Shown: positions 1 to 6,127, numbered from the stretch's first letter. The stretch: DNA of 6,934 nucleotides from Collinsella sp. (GCA_018378775.1 JAGZWV010000076.1:1-6934); one strand, 5' to 3'. The notes: generated from the sequence alone by a model not told the origin. Program-made: numbers and translations.

Positions 1-21
1 GAGTTCGACCGCGAGGAATAG
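1..21 (+). CDS. 3' end of an upstream gene (partial, unidentified)
   Basis: Frame 1 reads Glu-Phe-Asp-Arg-Glu-Glu followed by a TAG stop at 19-21. The charged C-terminal residues and the codon choice (GAG, TTC, GAC, CGC) match the real genes in the window, so this is probably the tail of a plus-strand gene beginning before the window. Six codons are too few to identify a product, and a chance open stretch cannot be excluded. About 100 nt separate this stop from the next start. Confidence 0.4.
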   Translation, partial: EFDREE

Positions 22-62
22 GGCCCGTGCGTGCCCCTTTGCCGAATCCTTACCGGCGGTTC

Positions 63-91
63 TGGACAATTAGGGTACGATGAACTAACTG
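63..91 (+). promoter_or_regulatory. Candidate promoter for the UMF1-type transporter gene
   Basis: Two overlapping readings are possible. One pairs TGGACA (63-68) with TAACTG (86-91) at a 17-nt spacer. The other uses TACGAT (76-81) as the -10 box with no visible -35. The second is favoured slightly because GGGTACGATGAA closely resembles GGGTATGATGGAA ahead of the glycosyltransferase gene. Either would give a leader of roughly 25-35 nt. The ribosome binding site GAAGGG (108-113) lies 9 nt before the ATG at 123. Confidence 0.35.
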
Positions 92-122
92 CATATCGGG
101 CGAATACGAAGGGTCCCTGTCC

Positions 123-1382
123 ATGAAATACACCAAGCTCGAGCGTAACTGGGTTATGTACGATGTGGGCAATTCGGCGCTCGTGCTGCTCAATACCTCG
201 GTGGTGCCCATTTACTTTAACGCCATCAATACCGGTGCTTCCTCGGCCGACCTGGTGGTCGCTTGGGGCAACGCACAGACGATTGCCTCGCTGGTCATCG
301 CCATGCTCATGCCCATTCTGGGCGCGCTTGCCGACTACGCCGGCAACAAGATTAAGTTCTTCTTGGGCTTCTTCCTCACGGGCCTGGTGCTTTGCCTGGC
401 GCAGGCTATCCCAATGTCCGCCATGGCATTTTTGACCGTGTACGTGCTGTGCACCATCGGCCTTAACTCTTCTATGACGTTCTACGACGCCATGCTGCCC
501 GACATTACCACCGACGAGCGCATGGACGCCGTGTCCAGCTCGGGCTATGCCTGGGGCTATATCGGTTCCACCGTGCCGTTCGTCATCTGCCTGGCGCTCA
601 TCATGGGTGGCCCCGCTCTTGGCGTCCCCACCATGCTGGCAACGCGTCTGTCGTTTATCATCACCGGTGCCTGGTGGCTCATCTTTACCCTGCCGCTCAT
701 TCGCACCTATAAGCAAAAGTACGGTCGCGAGCGCGGTCCCGAGGACACCATCGGCCACATCGTGGGCGGTGTGTTCTCCGAGGTCGGACACACCATGCGC
801 GAGATCGCCCACAACAAGACCGTGCTGGTCTACATGATCGCGTTCTTCTTCTATATCGATGGCGTCCACACGGTCATTTCCATGGCTACCAGCTACGGCT
901 CGGCTTTGGGCATCGATTCGACGCAGCTGGTGCTGGCGCTGCTCGTTACGCAGTTCGTGGCCTTTCCGTCCGCCATCATCTACGGCAAGCTCGCCGGACG
1001 CGTGGGCACGCTCAACATGATCCTGGTGGCGGTCGCCGCCTACATGGGCATTGTGCTGTTTGCCGCGTTCTTCCTAAAGACCGCCTTTGAATTCTGGGTG
1101 CTTGCCATTATGGTCGGCCTGTTCCAGGGCGGCGTGCAGGCGCTTAGCCGTAGCTACTTTGGCCGCATTATCCCCAAGGAAAAGTCCAACGAGTACTACG
1201 GCTTCTTTGACATCTTCGGTCGCTATGCAAGCGTCATGGGCACTTTCCTAGTGTCGGTCGTCACCTCGCTGACCGGCAACCCGTCGCTGGGCGTCCTTTC
1301 CATTGGTGTGCTGCTGATCGTTGGCTTTATGCTGCTGGTCCGTCTGTCCCGCATGTCTCGGGCGGCAGAGCATGCCGCATAG
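123..1382 (+). CDS. MFS transporter, UMF1 / Atg22-like family
   Basis: The 419-residue protein is hydrophobic throughout, with about 12 predicted membrane segments, and should sit in the cytoplasmic membrane. Family signatures are visible. A Tyr-Asp-Val-Gly-Asn-Ser-Ala motif (residues 13-19) matches the YDWANSA signature of the UMF1/Atg22 group. FYDAMLPDIT lies near residue 120, GYAWGYIGS near 142, FFFYIDGVHTV near 240, and GGVQALSRSYFGRIIPK near 337. The length is usual for the family. Yeast Atg22 exports amino acids from the vacuole, but substrates of bacterial members are mostly unknown, so none is assigned. ATG at 123 is chosen because GAAGGG lies 9 nt upstream and the N-terminal motif begins soon after. 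The gene appears to be a single unit: its stop is 171 nt from the next gene, with a terminator hairpin between. The family call is firm; the function is open. Confidence 0.9.
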   Translation: MKYTKLERNWVMYDVGNSALVLLNTSVVPIYFNAINTGASSADLVVAWGNAQTIASLVIAMLMPILGALADYAGNKIKFFLGFFLTGLVLCLAQAIPMSAMAFLTVYVLCTIGLNSSMTFYDAMLPDITTDERMDAVSSSGYAWGYIGSTVPFVICLALIMGGPALGVPTMLATRLSFIITGAWWLIFTLPLIRTYKQKYGRERGPEDTIGHIVGGVFSEVGHTMREIAHNKTVLVYMIAFFFYIDGVHTVISMATSYGSALGIDSTQLVLALLVTQFVAFPSAIIYGKLAGRVGTLNMILVAVAAYMGIVLFAAFFLKTAFEFWVLAIMVGLFQGGVQALSRSYFGRIIPKEKSNEYYGFFDIFGRYASVMGTFLVSVVTSLTGNPSLGVLSIGVLLIVGFMLLVRLSRMSRAAEHAA

Positions 1383-1429
1383 GAGCGAGCGGCTATTGTG
1401 CCTGTCCACGGTACTCTTTTGGGGTTATC

Positions 1430-1459
1430 CGCAATAAACATTGCGACTTGCGAGCAATG
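1430..1459 (+). promoter_or_regulatory. Cluster of inverted GCAAT/ATTGC half-sites, candidate operator
   Basis: Bases 1430-1445 form the palindrome CGCAAT-AAAC-ATTGCG with perfect 6-bp arms. A third half-site follows, giving CATTGC (1439-1444) and GCAATG (1454-1459) as a second perfect 6-bp inverted pair. TTGC-GA-GCAA (1448-1457) is nested inside. The cluster sits about 15-45 nt upstream of the probable -10 box at 1475-1480, where a regulator dimer would touch the promoter. The binding protein is unknown. I see no recognisable LytTR-type direct repeats here. Confidence 0.4.
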
Positions 1460-1474
1460 ATTTGCCCAAGTGGG

Positions 1475-1480
1475 TATGAT
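1475..1480 (+). promoter_or_regulatory. Candidate -10 box for the glycosyltransferase-LytS-LytTR genes
   Basis: TATGAT differs from the TATAAT consensus at one position. No good -35 hexamer lies 16-18 nt upstream. TTGCGA at 1448-1453 is a fair match, but its spacer is 21 nt, so activator dependence or a false match are both possible. Transcription would start near 1487, which places the hairpin at 1498-1526 in the first 40 nt of the leader. Confidence 0.4.
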
Positions 1481-1497
1481 GGAATCAGCTAGGTCGC

Positions 1498-1532
1498 GGG
1501 GCGTCGCCTGTGTTTGGCGGCGTCCCGTTTTT
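1498..1532 (+). terminator. Intrinsic terminator or leader attenuator before the glycosyltransferase
   Basis: GGGGCGTCGCC (1498-1508) pairs with GGCGGCGTCCC (1516-1526) in an 11-bp stem with two G-T wobbles and a 7-nt loop, followed by G and five T residues (1528-1532). It could end transcripts of the transporter gene, whose stop is 115 nt upstream. It also lies between the candidate -10 box at 1475-1480 and the next start at 1554, so it would attenuate that promoter too. The terminator form is clear from sequence; which role it plays is inference. Confidence 0.75.
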
Positions 1533-1553
1533 GTGTTGCAGGGAGGGTAAGGC

Positions 1554-2741
1554 ATGAACGCCACAGTCGTGATTCCAACGTATTGGGCGGGCGATGACGC
1601 TTGCGCAAACGCCCCTGGCACCTATGACCATTCGACGCGACTCAACGCCGACAATCCCGAACTCGAACGCTGTCTGGCCTCGCTTGAGCAGGTGCGTGAC
1701 ATCCCACGCATCATCCTTTTGGTGGTCTGTCCCGTTTCTGCCACAGCCGATGTGTCGCTGCGCGTGCACGAGATTGTCGACGCGCATCCCACGCTCAAGG
1801 TCACCGTTGTCACCAACACCCAGGCCTCGCGCATCGCAGACCGGGTTGCTCAGATCGCGCCCAAGGGTTCGGGCGAGTGCGTGAGCCTGCGAGGCTACGG
1901 TGCCATCCGCAACATGGGGCTAGCCTGTGCCGCTGTGCTGGGGCATGACGCGGTTATCTTTTTGGATGACGATGAGACTGTCATCGACGCCGACTTTATG
2001 AAGCGCGCGACCTATGCGTTGGGGCAGCAGACGCGTCAGGGCTTGCCGATCTTGGTCAAGAGCGGCTATTTCTACGATCGCGACGGCTCGCCGCTGGCTC
2101 CCACGGACAAGGCGGGCATCTGCCATCGTTGGTGGACCAAGCGCATCGAGTTCAACCGTTGGATGAAAAAGGCGCTCTCGGGCACCCGCATCTCGCGCTC
2201 CAACTACGTGTGCGGCGGCCTGATGGCCCTGCACGCCCGCGCCTTTACGCGTGTGGCCTTTGACCCGTTTATCACCCGCGGCGAGGACTTGGATTACCTC
2301 TTTAACATGCGCATGTTTGGCTACGACGTGTGGTTCGATAACGAGTGGACCGTGCGCCATCTGCCTCCGGAGTCCGAAAAGCGCTCACCGCGCTTTATGC
2401 AGGATGTATACCGTTGGTACTACGAACGGGCCAAGTTGACATTCGCCGCGCATCAAAAGGAGCTCATTCCCGTTACGGCGGCATCGCTCATGCCCTACCC
2501 GGGCCCGTGGATTTCGCGCGAGCTCGACGACCGCGTGCGCAAGACCGCTATGGTCCGCAGCGTGTTTACCCGCGAGCATGAGGGCTACCTGCGCATCTGG
2601 CGCCATGGTATCGACGAGGCAAAGGCCTATGCGCGCCAAAACGCTGCAAGCTACCTGCGTTTCCAGAGCTTTTGGCCCAAGATCATGGACGGGCTTTGGC
2701 GTGACGCACAACTGATCAGTATCCTGGAGGGGGCCGAATGA
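1554..2741 (+). CDS. Glycosyltransferase, GT2-like (GT-A fold)
   Basis: The predicted 395-residue enzyme would transfer a sugar from a nucleotide-sugar donor. No membrane segment or signal peptide is seen, so it should be cytosolic or at the inner membrane face. The N-terminus has the GT-A start VVIPTY (residues 5-10). A metal-binding triple aspartate lies in VIFLDDDETV (138-140). NYVCGGLMAL (218-226) resembles the acceptor-side motif of GT2 enzymes, and GEDLDY (243-248) supplies the ED pair typical of the catalytic base. A Trp/Arg-rich tail follows. Residues 15-35 form an insertion after the first strand. The start is supported by GGGAGGG (1541-1547) 6 nt upstream. The 3' end overlaps the sensor kinase gene as ATGA, which suggests translational coupling. 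Donor and acceptor cannot be told from sequence; surface polysaccharide or glycoprotein glycosylation is a guess from the context. Confidence 0.82.
   Translation: MNATVVIPTYWAGDDACANAPGTYDHSTRLNADNPELERCLASLEQVRDIPRIILLVVCPVSATADVSLRVHEIVDAHPTLKVTVVTNTQASRIADRVAQIAPKGSGECVSLRGYGAIRNMGLACAAVLGHDAVIFLDDDETVIDADFMKRATYALGQQTRQGLPILVKSGYFYDRDGSPLAPTDKAGICHRWWTKRIEFNRWMKKALSGTRISRSNYVCGGLMALHARAFTRVAFDPFITRGEDLDYLFNMRMFGYDVWFDNEWTVRHLPPESEKRSPRFMQDVYRWYYERAKLTFAAHQKELIPVTAASLMPYPGPWISRELDDRVRKTAMVRSVFTREHEGYLRIWRHGIDEAKAYARQNAASYLRFQSFWPKIMDGLWRDAQLISILEGAE
2726..2733 (+). promoter_or_regulatory. Ribosome binding site of the sensor kinase, inside the glycosyltransferase gene
   Basis: GGAGGGGG lies 4 nt before the kinase ATG at 2738, within the last codons of the glycosyltransferase. 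The ATG overlaps the upstream TGA by 4 nt. A strong site together with the overlap settles the kinase start and points to coupled translation. Confidence 0.75.
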
Positions 2742-4081
2742 TCGACCGCCGCGCCCAGCGCGATAGTTCAATATCAATCTTTCGCATCATTGCCGTTGCC
2801 TGCGCCATTTGTGTGCTGGTGTACTTTATTTTTGCCTTGGTGACCGGTATCGAGCCGATCGCCACGGTGATTGCCTGCGCGCTGCTGTGCATCTTTCTGT
2901 GCATCTTTATCTTTTTGACGCTCAATCCCGATTCGGTGCGCTCCCAGTACACCGAGGAGACGCTCTCGGTGGCCTCGGCCATGCTCGAGGACATTAAGGG
3001 CGGTCTGACGCAGGAGTCGGCGCGTTTGGTGTGCCGGCGCATTTTGCCCGAGACGCGCGCCATGACGGTGGCCATCACCGACGAGGACAACGTGCTTGCC
3101 TGCGCGGGCGAGTTTGAGGAAAAACTGCTGCCCGATACTCCCATCCACACGCTTGCCACACGCTACGTTATCGAACATGGCATCGTGCAGTCGTTCAACC
3201 GTATGGTGGATGTCGTGGGCTCGGACGGCTCGCACAACCAAGTCCCCGCCGGCATTATCGCCCCCATCAAGGTGGGCGATCGTACCGTCGGCACGCTCAA
3301 GTTCTACTACAAGACCCCGCGCGCCGTCGACCGTACCCAGTATGCGCTTGCCTCGGGCTTTGCCGAGATCTTGTCCACGCAGCTCGCCATCCACGAGCTC
3401 GAGGTGCAAAAGGAACTCACGGCGCGCGCCGAGGTGCGTGCGCTGCAGGCGCAGATTAACCCGCACTTCCTGTTCAACACGCTGAACACCATTGCATCGT
3501 TTACGCGCACCGACCCGCTGCGGGCCCGCGAACTGCTTCGTGAGTTCTCATCGTTCTATCGTGCCACGCTCGACAACTCGGGATCGCTCATTCCGGTCTC
3601 GCGCGAGGTTGCACAGACCAAGCGCTACCTTACCTTTGAGAAGGCCCGCTTTGGCGAGGACCGCGTGCTTGCGATGTTCGATGTGTCCGAGGATGTGGAA
3701 GATACGCTGGTGCCGGCGTTCGTGATCCAGCCGATTGTCGAGAACGCCGTACGTCATGGTATGGGCGATGACGACGCCCTGAGGATCGACGTTACCGTTC
3801 ACCAAGACGGCGAGGATGCAATCTTGATTGCCGTGGCCGATAATGGCGTGGGCATGGATGAGGGTACCGCCGCCAGACTGTTTGACGAGCGCTCTGCCCG
3901 TCCCGACGCCAGCTCTCCCCAGGGTGGCGGCGCCGGTGTGGCCATGCACAATATTTCGGAGCGCATCCATCGCTTTTATGGGCCGCACTCCTATACGCGT
4001 GTCGAATCGGCGCCGGGCAAGGGCACCAAAGTGCTCCTTCATCTTGATTTGTCAGAGAGCATCTTTGACATTCAAGAGTAA
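2738..4081 (+). CDS. LytS-type sensor histidine kinase (His_kinase / HATPase_c)
   Basis: This 447-residue membrane sensor should autophosphorylate on histidine and pass phosphate to the LytTR regulator 72 nt downstream. Two membrane helices (about 14-36 and 39-62) are separated by only a few residues, so almost nothing is exposed outside. Residues about 75-220 look like a cytosolic GAF-type sensory domain, with VGTLKFYYKTPR near its end. A short helix leads into the LytS-class phosphoacceptor segment ALQAQINPHFLFNTLN, with His243 in the PHFLFN motif. The ATP-binding domain shows the N box QPIVENAVRHG (Glu335, Asn336), DNGVGM (368-373) and a glycine-rich G box (397-400). The usual LytS five-helix receptor (5TMR-LYT) is absent. 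The start is fixed by GGAGGGGG and the ATGA overlap. The signal sensed is unknown, though the coupling to a glycosyltransferase hints at an envelope cue. Confidence 0.92.
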   Translation: MIDRRAQRDSSISIFRIIAVACAICVLVYFIFALVTGIEPIATVIACALLCIFLCIFIFLTLNPDSVRSQYTEETLSVASAMLEDIKGGLTQESARLVCRRILPETRAMTVAITDEDNVLACAGEFEEKLLPDTPIHTLATRYVIEHGIVQSFNRMVDVVGSDGSHNQVPAGIIAPIKVGDRTVGTLKFYYKTPRAVDRTQYALASGFAEILSTQLAIHELEVQKELTARAEVRALQAQINPHFLFNTLNTIASFTRTDPLRARELLREFSSFYRATLDNSGSLIPVSREVAQTKRYLTFEKARFGEDRVLAMFDVSEDVEDTLVPAFVIQPIVENAVRHGMGDDDALRIDVTVHQDGEDAILIAVADNGVGMDEGTAARLFDERSARPDASSPQGGGAGVAMHNISERIHRFYGPHSYTRVESAPGKGTKVLLHLDLSESIFDIQE

Positions 4082-4090
4082 AATAAAAGG

Positions 4091-4128
4091 CTACGGGCTC
4101 AACGTCATGCGACGGATGCCCGGCGTAG
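4091..4128 (+). other. Possible stem-loop between the kinase and regulator genes
   Basis: CTACG (4091-4095) can pair with CGTAG (4124-4128). Next come GGC/GCC pairing around 4096-4098 and 4118-4120, and an inner CGTC (4103-4106) with GACG (4111-4114) around a 4-nt loop. The stem is interrupted by small bulges and has no T-tract, so it is not a terminator. It may space or protect the mRNA between the two cistrons, or be chance. Confidence 0.3.
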
Positions 4129-4153
4129 TTAGTTGACGAAAGGTTTTATCCCT

Positions 4154-4870
4154 ATGCTGCGTGCGATGATTGTGGATGATGAGGCGCCGGCTCGCTCGGA
4201 GCTTCGCTTCCTGCTCGAGCAAACGGGCAAGATCGGCACGATCACGGAGGCGTCGAGCGTCCGCTCCGCCATCGAGATGCTTATGGAAAGTCGCGTGGAT
4301 GTCGTGTTTCTCGATATCTCGATGCCTGGTGCCTCGGGCCTGCAACTTGCCGAGGCGCTGCATAAGCTCAAAAATCCGCCGGCGATCGTGTTTGTGACTG
4401 CGTATAGTGACCATGCGGTCGAGGCATTCGACGTGGATGCCGTCGATTATCTGATGAAGCCGGTCGAGGAAGCTCGCTTGGATCGCGCGATCGAGAAGGT
4501 CATGCAACGCACCAAGCCGGTTACGGACAGCAAGGTGACCATCGAGCGTATCCCGGTGGAAAAGGGCGGCCGCAAGGTGCTCATTCCCGTGGACGACATT
4601 CGCTTTATCATGGCCAAGGACGATTACTCCTGCATCTATACCGTCGATGATCGCTTTTTGTCGACGACCTCGCTGGCGCAGTTTGAGGCCAAGCTCTGCG
4701 ACTTTGGCTTCTTCCGTGTTCACCGCCGCTATATCGTCAACTTGGCGTGCGTCACGGACGTGGAGACGGTGCCCTCGGGTGCCATCCAGCTGGGCATTAC
4801 GGGCGTCGACGAACGCGTGCCGGTTTCGCGCCGCCGCGTCGTGCCGCTCAAGAAGGCTCTGAGTCTCTAG
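4154..4870 (+). CDS. LytTR-family response regulator
   Basis: This is the predicted partner of the upstream LytS-type kinase: a cytosolic DNA-binding regulator of 238 residues. The receiver domain covers about 1-120, with the acidic pair Asp8-Asp9, phosphoacceptor Asp54 in FLDISMPG, Thr82 and Lys102 in DYLMKP. The LytTR DNA-binding domain covers about 133-238, with FRVHRRYIVNL and the closing VSRRRVVPLKKAL block. The ATG at 4154 is chosen because it places the receiver's first strand at once and has GAAAGG (4138-4143) 10 nt upstream. A TTG at 4133 would add seven unconserved residues ahead of that ribosome binding site. The length is usual and the C-terminus looks complete, although the insertion sequence begins at the next base. 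Target genes cannot be read from the window; the kinase operon itself is a common target in this family. Confidence 0.92.
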   Translation: MLRAMIVDDEAPARSELRFLLEQTGKIGTITEASSVRSAIEMLMESRVDVVFLDISMPGASGLQLAEALHKLKNPPAIVFVTAYSDHAVEAFDVDAVDYLMKPVEEARLDRAIEKVMQRTKPVTDSKVTIERIPVEKGGRKVLIPVDDIRFIMAKDDYSCIYTVDDRFLSTTSLAQFEAKLCDFGFFRVHRRYIVNLACVTDVETVPSGAIQLGITGVDERVPVSRRRVVPLKKALSL

Positions 4871-4896
4871 CACACTGGCCCCGCAGCCCTGTAGAC
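4871..4896 (+). repeat. Candidate left terminal inverted repeat (diverged)
   Basis: The blocks ACTG, CCCC, CCTG and GAC occur in the same order and nearly the same spacing as in the inward-read right end, with one- or two-base gaps. The conserved outer TG is CA here, which could weaken transposase recognition. Confidence 0.45.
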
Positions 4897-4903
4897 CCAT
4901 CGT

Positions 4904-5217
4904 CTGGGCAAGCAGGCCAGGTACACATACGAGCAGAAGGTCGCCGCAGCCTCCGCCGTGGTCGACGGCGGCATGACGAAGGCCGAGGCGATGGCGGCGT
5001 TCGGCATAATGTCGATGTCGCCGCTCAAGAGATGGTGCGCGCTCTACCGCCGGGGCGGCGCGGAGGCCCTGCGCCCGAGGCCCAAGGGCCGGCCGAGCGG
5101 TTCCAAGGCGAGGCCGCGGACCCGCGAGGAGGAGCTCGAGGAGCGCTGCCGAAGGCTCGAGACCGAGGTGGCCTACCTAAAAAATTGCGTGCCCTGGTCG
5201 AGAGGGACGGGCTCTGA
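4904..5217 (+). pseudogene. IS3-family transposase OrfA (helix-turn-helix), frame broken at A6
   Basis: OrfA binds the element ends. The sequence from 4904 encodes GKQARYTYEQKVAAA followed by a helix-turn-helix (about residues 8-50), a basic linker, and a heptad-leucine segment (EEELEERCRRLETEVAYLK) typical of the OrfA zipper. Two features look wrong. No ATG, GTG or TTG precedes the conserved RYTYEQK region, only a CTG at 4904; the first standard start is GTG 4958, inside the domain. After AYLK the frame runs through A6 (5179-5184) into unrelated sequence, whereas the expected ending KKLRALVERDGL with TGA at 5215-5217 lies in the -1 frame. One more A in the run would restore it. Slippage or an A-run sequencing error could also explain the break, so pseudogene is the likelier but not the only reading. 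Confidence 0.65.
5179..5185 (+). other. A6T slippery sequence at the OrfA frame break
   Basis: A-AAA-AAT is in the phase of a -1 slippery heptamer relative to the OrfA frame. The OrfB frame is open upstream exactly to a TAA at 5178-5180, so the two frames meet at this run, as IS3 programmed frameshift sites do. In this copy a -1 slip gives only OrfA; reaching OrfB needs a further base. Confidence 0.55.
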
Positions 5218-5237
5218 CCAGGGCGAAGGTCGAGGCC

Positions 5238-6089
5238 GTGAGGGTCCTGCGCGAAGAGGGGCACGGGCTGGGGCGCCTGCTGGAGTGCGCCGGCATGGCC
5301 CGGTCCAGCTACTACTACGCGCTGTCGCACCCGAAGGCTCCCACCAGGCCCGAGCTCTGGGAGGCCGCCGCCGAGATATTCTCGCGCACCGCCAACGGGT
5401 GCGGCCACAGGCAGATCGCCATGTGCCTGCGCGCCGAGCAGGGCGTGCGCATAGCCTACAAGACCGCGCTGAAGATGATGCGCGAGATGGGCATCAGCTG
5501 CGGGATCCGCCGCGAGACCGACTACCACAGGTACAACTCGTACAGGGGCAAGGTCGGAAAGACCTTCGAGAACGTCATCGGGCGCGACTTCGCCGCCGAC
5601 GGGCCGTGGGAGAAGATGGGCACCGACGTCACCGAGTTCAAACAGCCCTGGGGCAAGGCCTACTTCGCGCCGGTCTACGACTTCGGCAGCAAGGAGATCG
5701 TCGCCTGGTCCACGTCGCTGCACCCCAACATGGCTCAGCAGCACGAGCTGCTCGACCAGCTCGTGTCCAAGAAGCCCAAGGGCTCCAGGCCGATCCTGCA
5801 CTCGGACATGGGCTGGCAGTACCAGCAGGCCGGTTGGTGCAGGCGGTTGGAGGAGGCCGGCGTGGTGCAGAGCATGTCCCGGAAGGGCAACTGCATCGAC
5901 AACGGCGCGACGGAGCAGGTGTTCGGCCACATCAAGGACGAGTTCTTCCGCGGAAGGACGTGGCCGGACTTCGAGTCCTTCAAGGCGGACCTCGACGACA
6001 TCGTGGTCCATTGGAACACGAGGAGGCGCCAGGTTAAACTGAAGGGACTGACCCCGGAGGAGTTCCGGAGACAGTCCCTTGCGGCGTAG
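5238..6089 (+). CDS. IS3-family transposase OrfB (DDE integrase core)
   Basis: This is the catalytic part of the transposase. From GTG 5238 it has 283 residues. An N-terminal HTH_21-like region carries SRTANGCGHRQIAMCL (49-64). The rve-type RNase H fold follows, with Asp130 in GTDVTEF, Asp190 in LHSDMGWQYQ and Glu226 in DNGATEQVFG. The 35 residues between the last two match the DD(35)E spacing of IS3 elements. HWNTRRRQ and KGLTPEEF close the protein as usual. The frame stays open upstream to 5181, and in intact relatives OrfB is normally made as an OrfAB fusion by -1 frameshifting, so GTG 5238 may not be a real initiation site. A CTG at 5214 overlapping the OrfA stop is another option. The catalytic core is intact; the ability to express it is doubtful because OrfA is out of phase. 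Confidence 0.9.
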   Translation: MRVLREEGHGLGRLLECAGMARSSYYYALSHPKAPTRPELWEAAAEIFSRTANGCGHRQIAMCLRAEQGVRIAYKTALKMMREMGISCGIRRETDYHRYNSYRGKVGKTFENVIGRDFAADGPWEKMGTDVTEFKQPWGKAYFAPVYDFGSKEIVAWSTSLHPNMAQQHELLDQLVSKKPKGSRPILHSDMGWQYQQAGWCRRLEEAGVVQSMSRKGNCIDNGATEQVFGHIKDEFFRGRTWPDFESFKADLDDIVVHWNTRRRQVKLKGLTPEEFRRQSLAA

Positions 6090-6101
6090 TTCTTATTTAA
6101 G

Positions 6102-6127
6102 CCGTCCAGGTTTTGGGGTGCAGTTCA
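6102..6127 (-). repeat. Right terminal inverted repeat of the IS3-family element
   Basis: Read on the minus strand from 6127 this is TGAACTGCACCCC, four A residues, then CCTGGACGG. It begins with the TG tip and ACTGCACCC core known for IS150-group ends, and starts 13 nt after the OrfB stop. The match is from memory of the family. Confidence 0.6.

Larger units (their letters stand above)
4871..6127 (+). mobile_element. IS3-family (IS150-like) insertion sequence, about 1.26 kb
   Basis: Two overlapping transposase frames (OrfA and OrfB) mark an IS3-family element. The right end, read inward on the minus strand from 6127, starts TGAACTGCACCCC and continues CCTGGAC, much like the IS150 terminal repeat pattern. 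A diverged left counterpart starts at 4871 and shares ACTG, CCCC, CCTG and GAC blocks in order, but its tip is CA rather than TG. No clear 3-4 bp target duplication flanks these ends (TAG on the left, CTG on the right). An alternative left edge at 4892 would give CTG on both sides. Arginine is often encoded by AGG inside the element but mostly by CGC or CGT in the neighbouring genes, in line with a separate origin. Presence of the element is certain; the left boundary is uncertain by about 20 nt. Confidence 0.8.

Noticed and set aside
21..40. Hairpin GGGC/GCCC plus TTT after the first stop codon, as a terminator
   Set aside because: The stem is only 4 bp with an 8-nt loop and three T residues, and it overlaps the stop codon. 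This is too weak to call.
4133..4153. TTG start seven codons upstream for the LytTR regulator
   Set aside because: The ribosome binding site GAAAGG at 4138-4143 lies downstream of that TTG and serves ATG 4154, which begins directly at the receiver domain.
4091..4900. Minus-strand open frame of 269 codons opposite the LytTR regulator
   Set aside because: It overlaps a regulator with all receiver and LytTR motifs, shows no family motif of its own, and spans the IS junction.
5025..6011. Minus-strand open frame opposite the transposase
   Set aside because: It is the antisense shadow of OrfB. The sequence is low in recognisable motifs and rich in Gly, Leu and Val, as expected from GC-rich third positions.
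4958..6037. Long open frame running from OrfA through the whole element
   Set aside because: After the A6 run its translation is Arg/Gly/Ala-rich and unlike any transposase, while OrfB with its full catalytic triad uses another frame. It is a GC-rich artefact of the broken OrfA frame.
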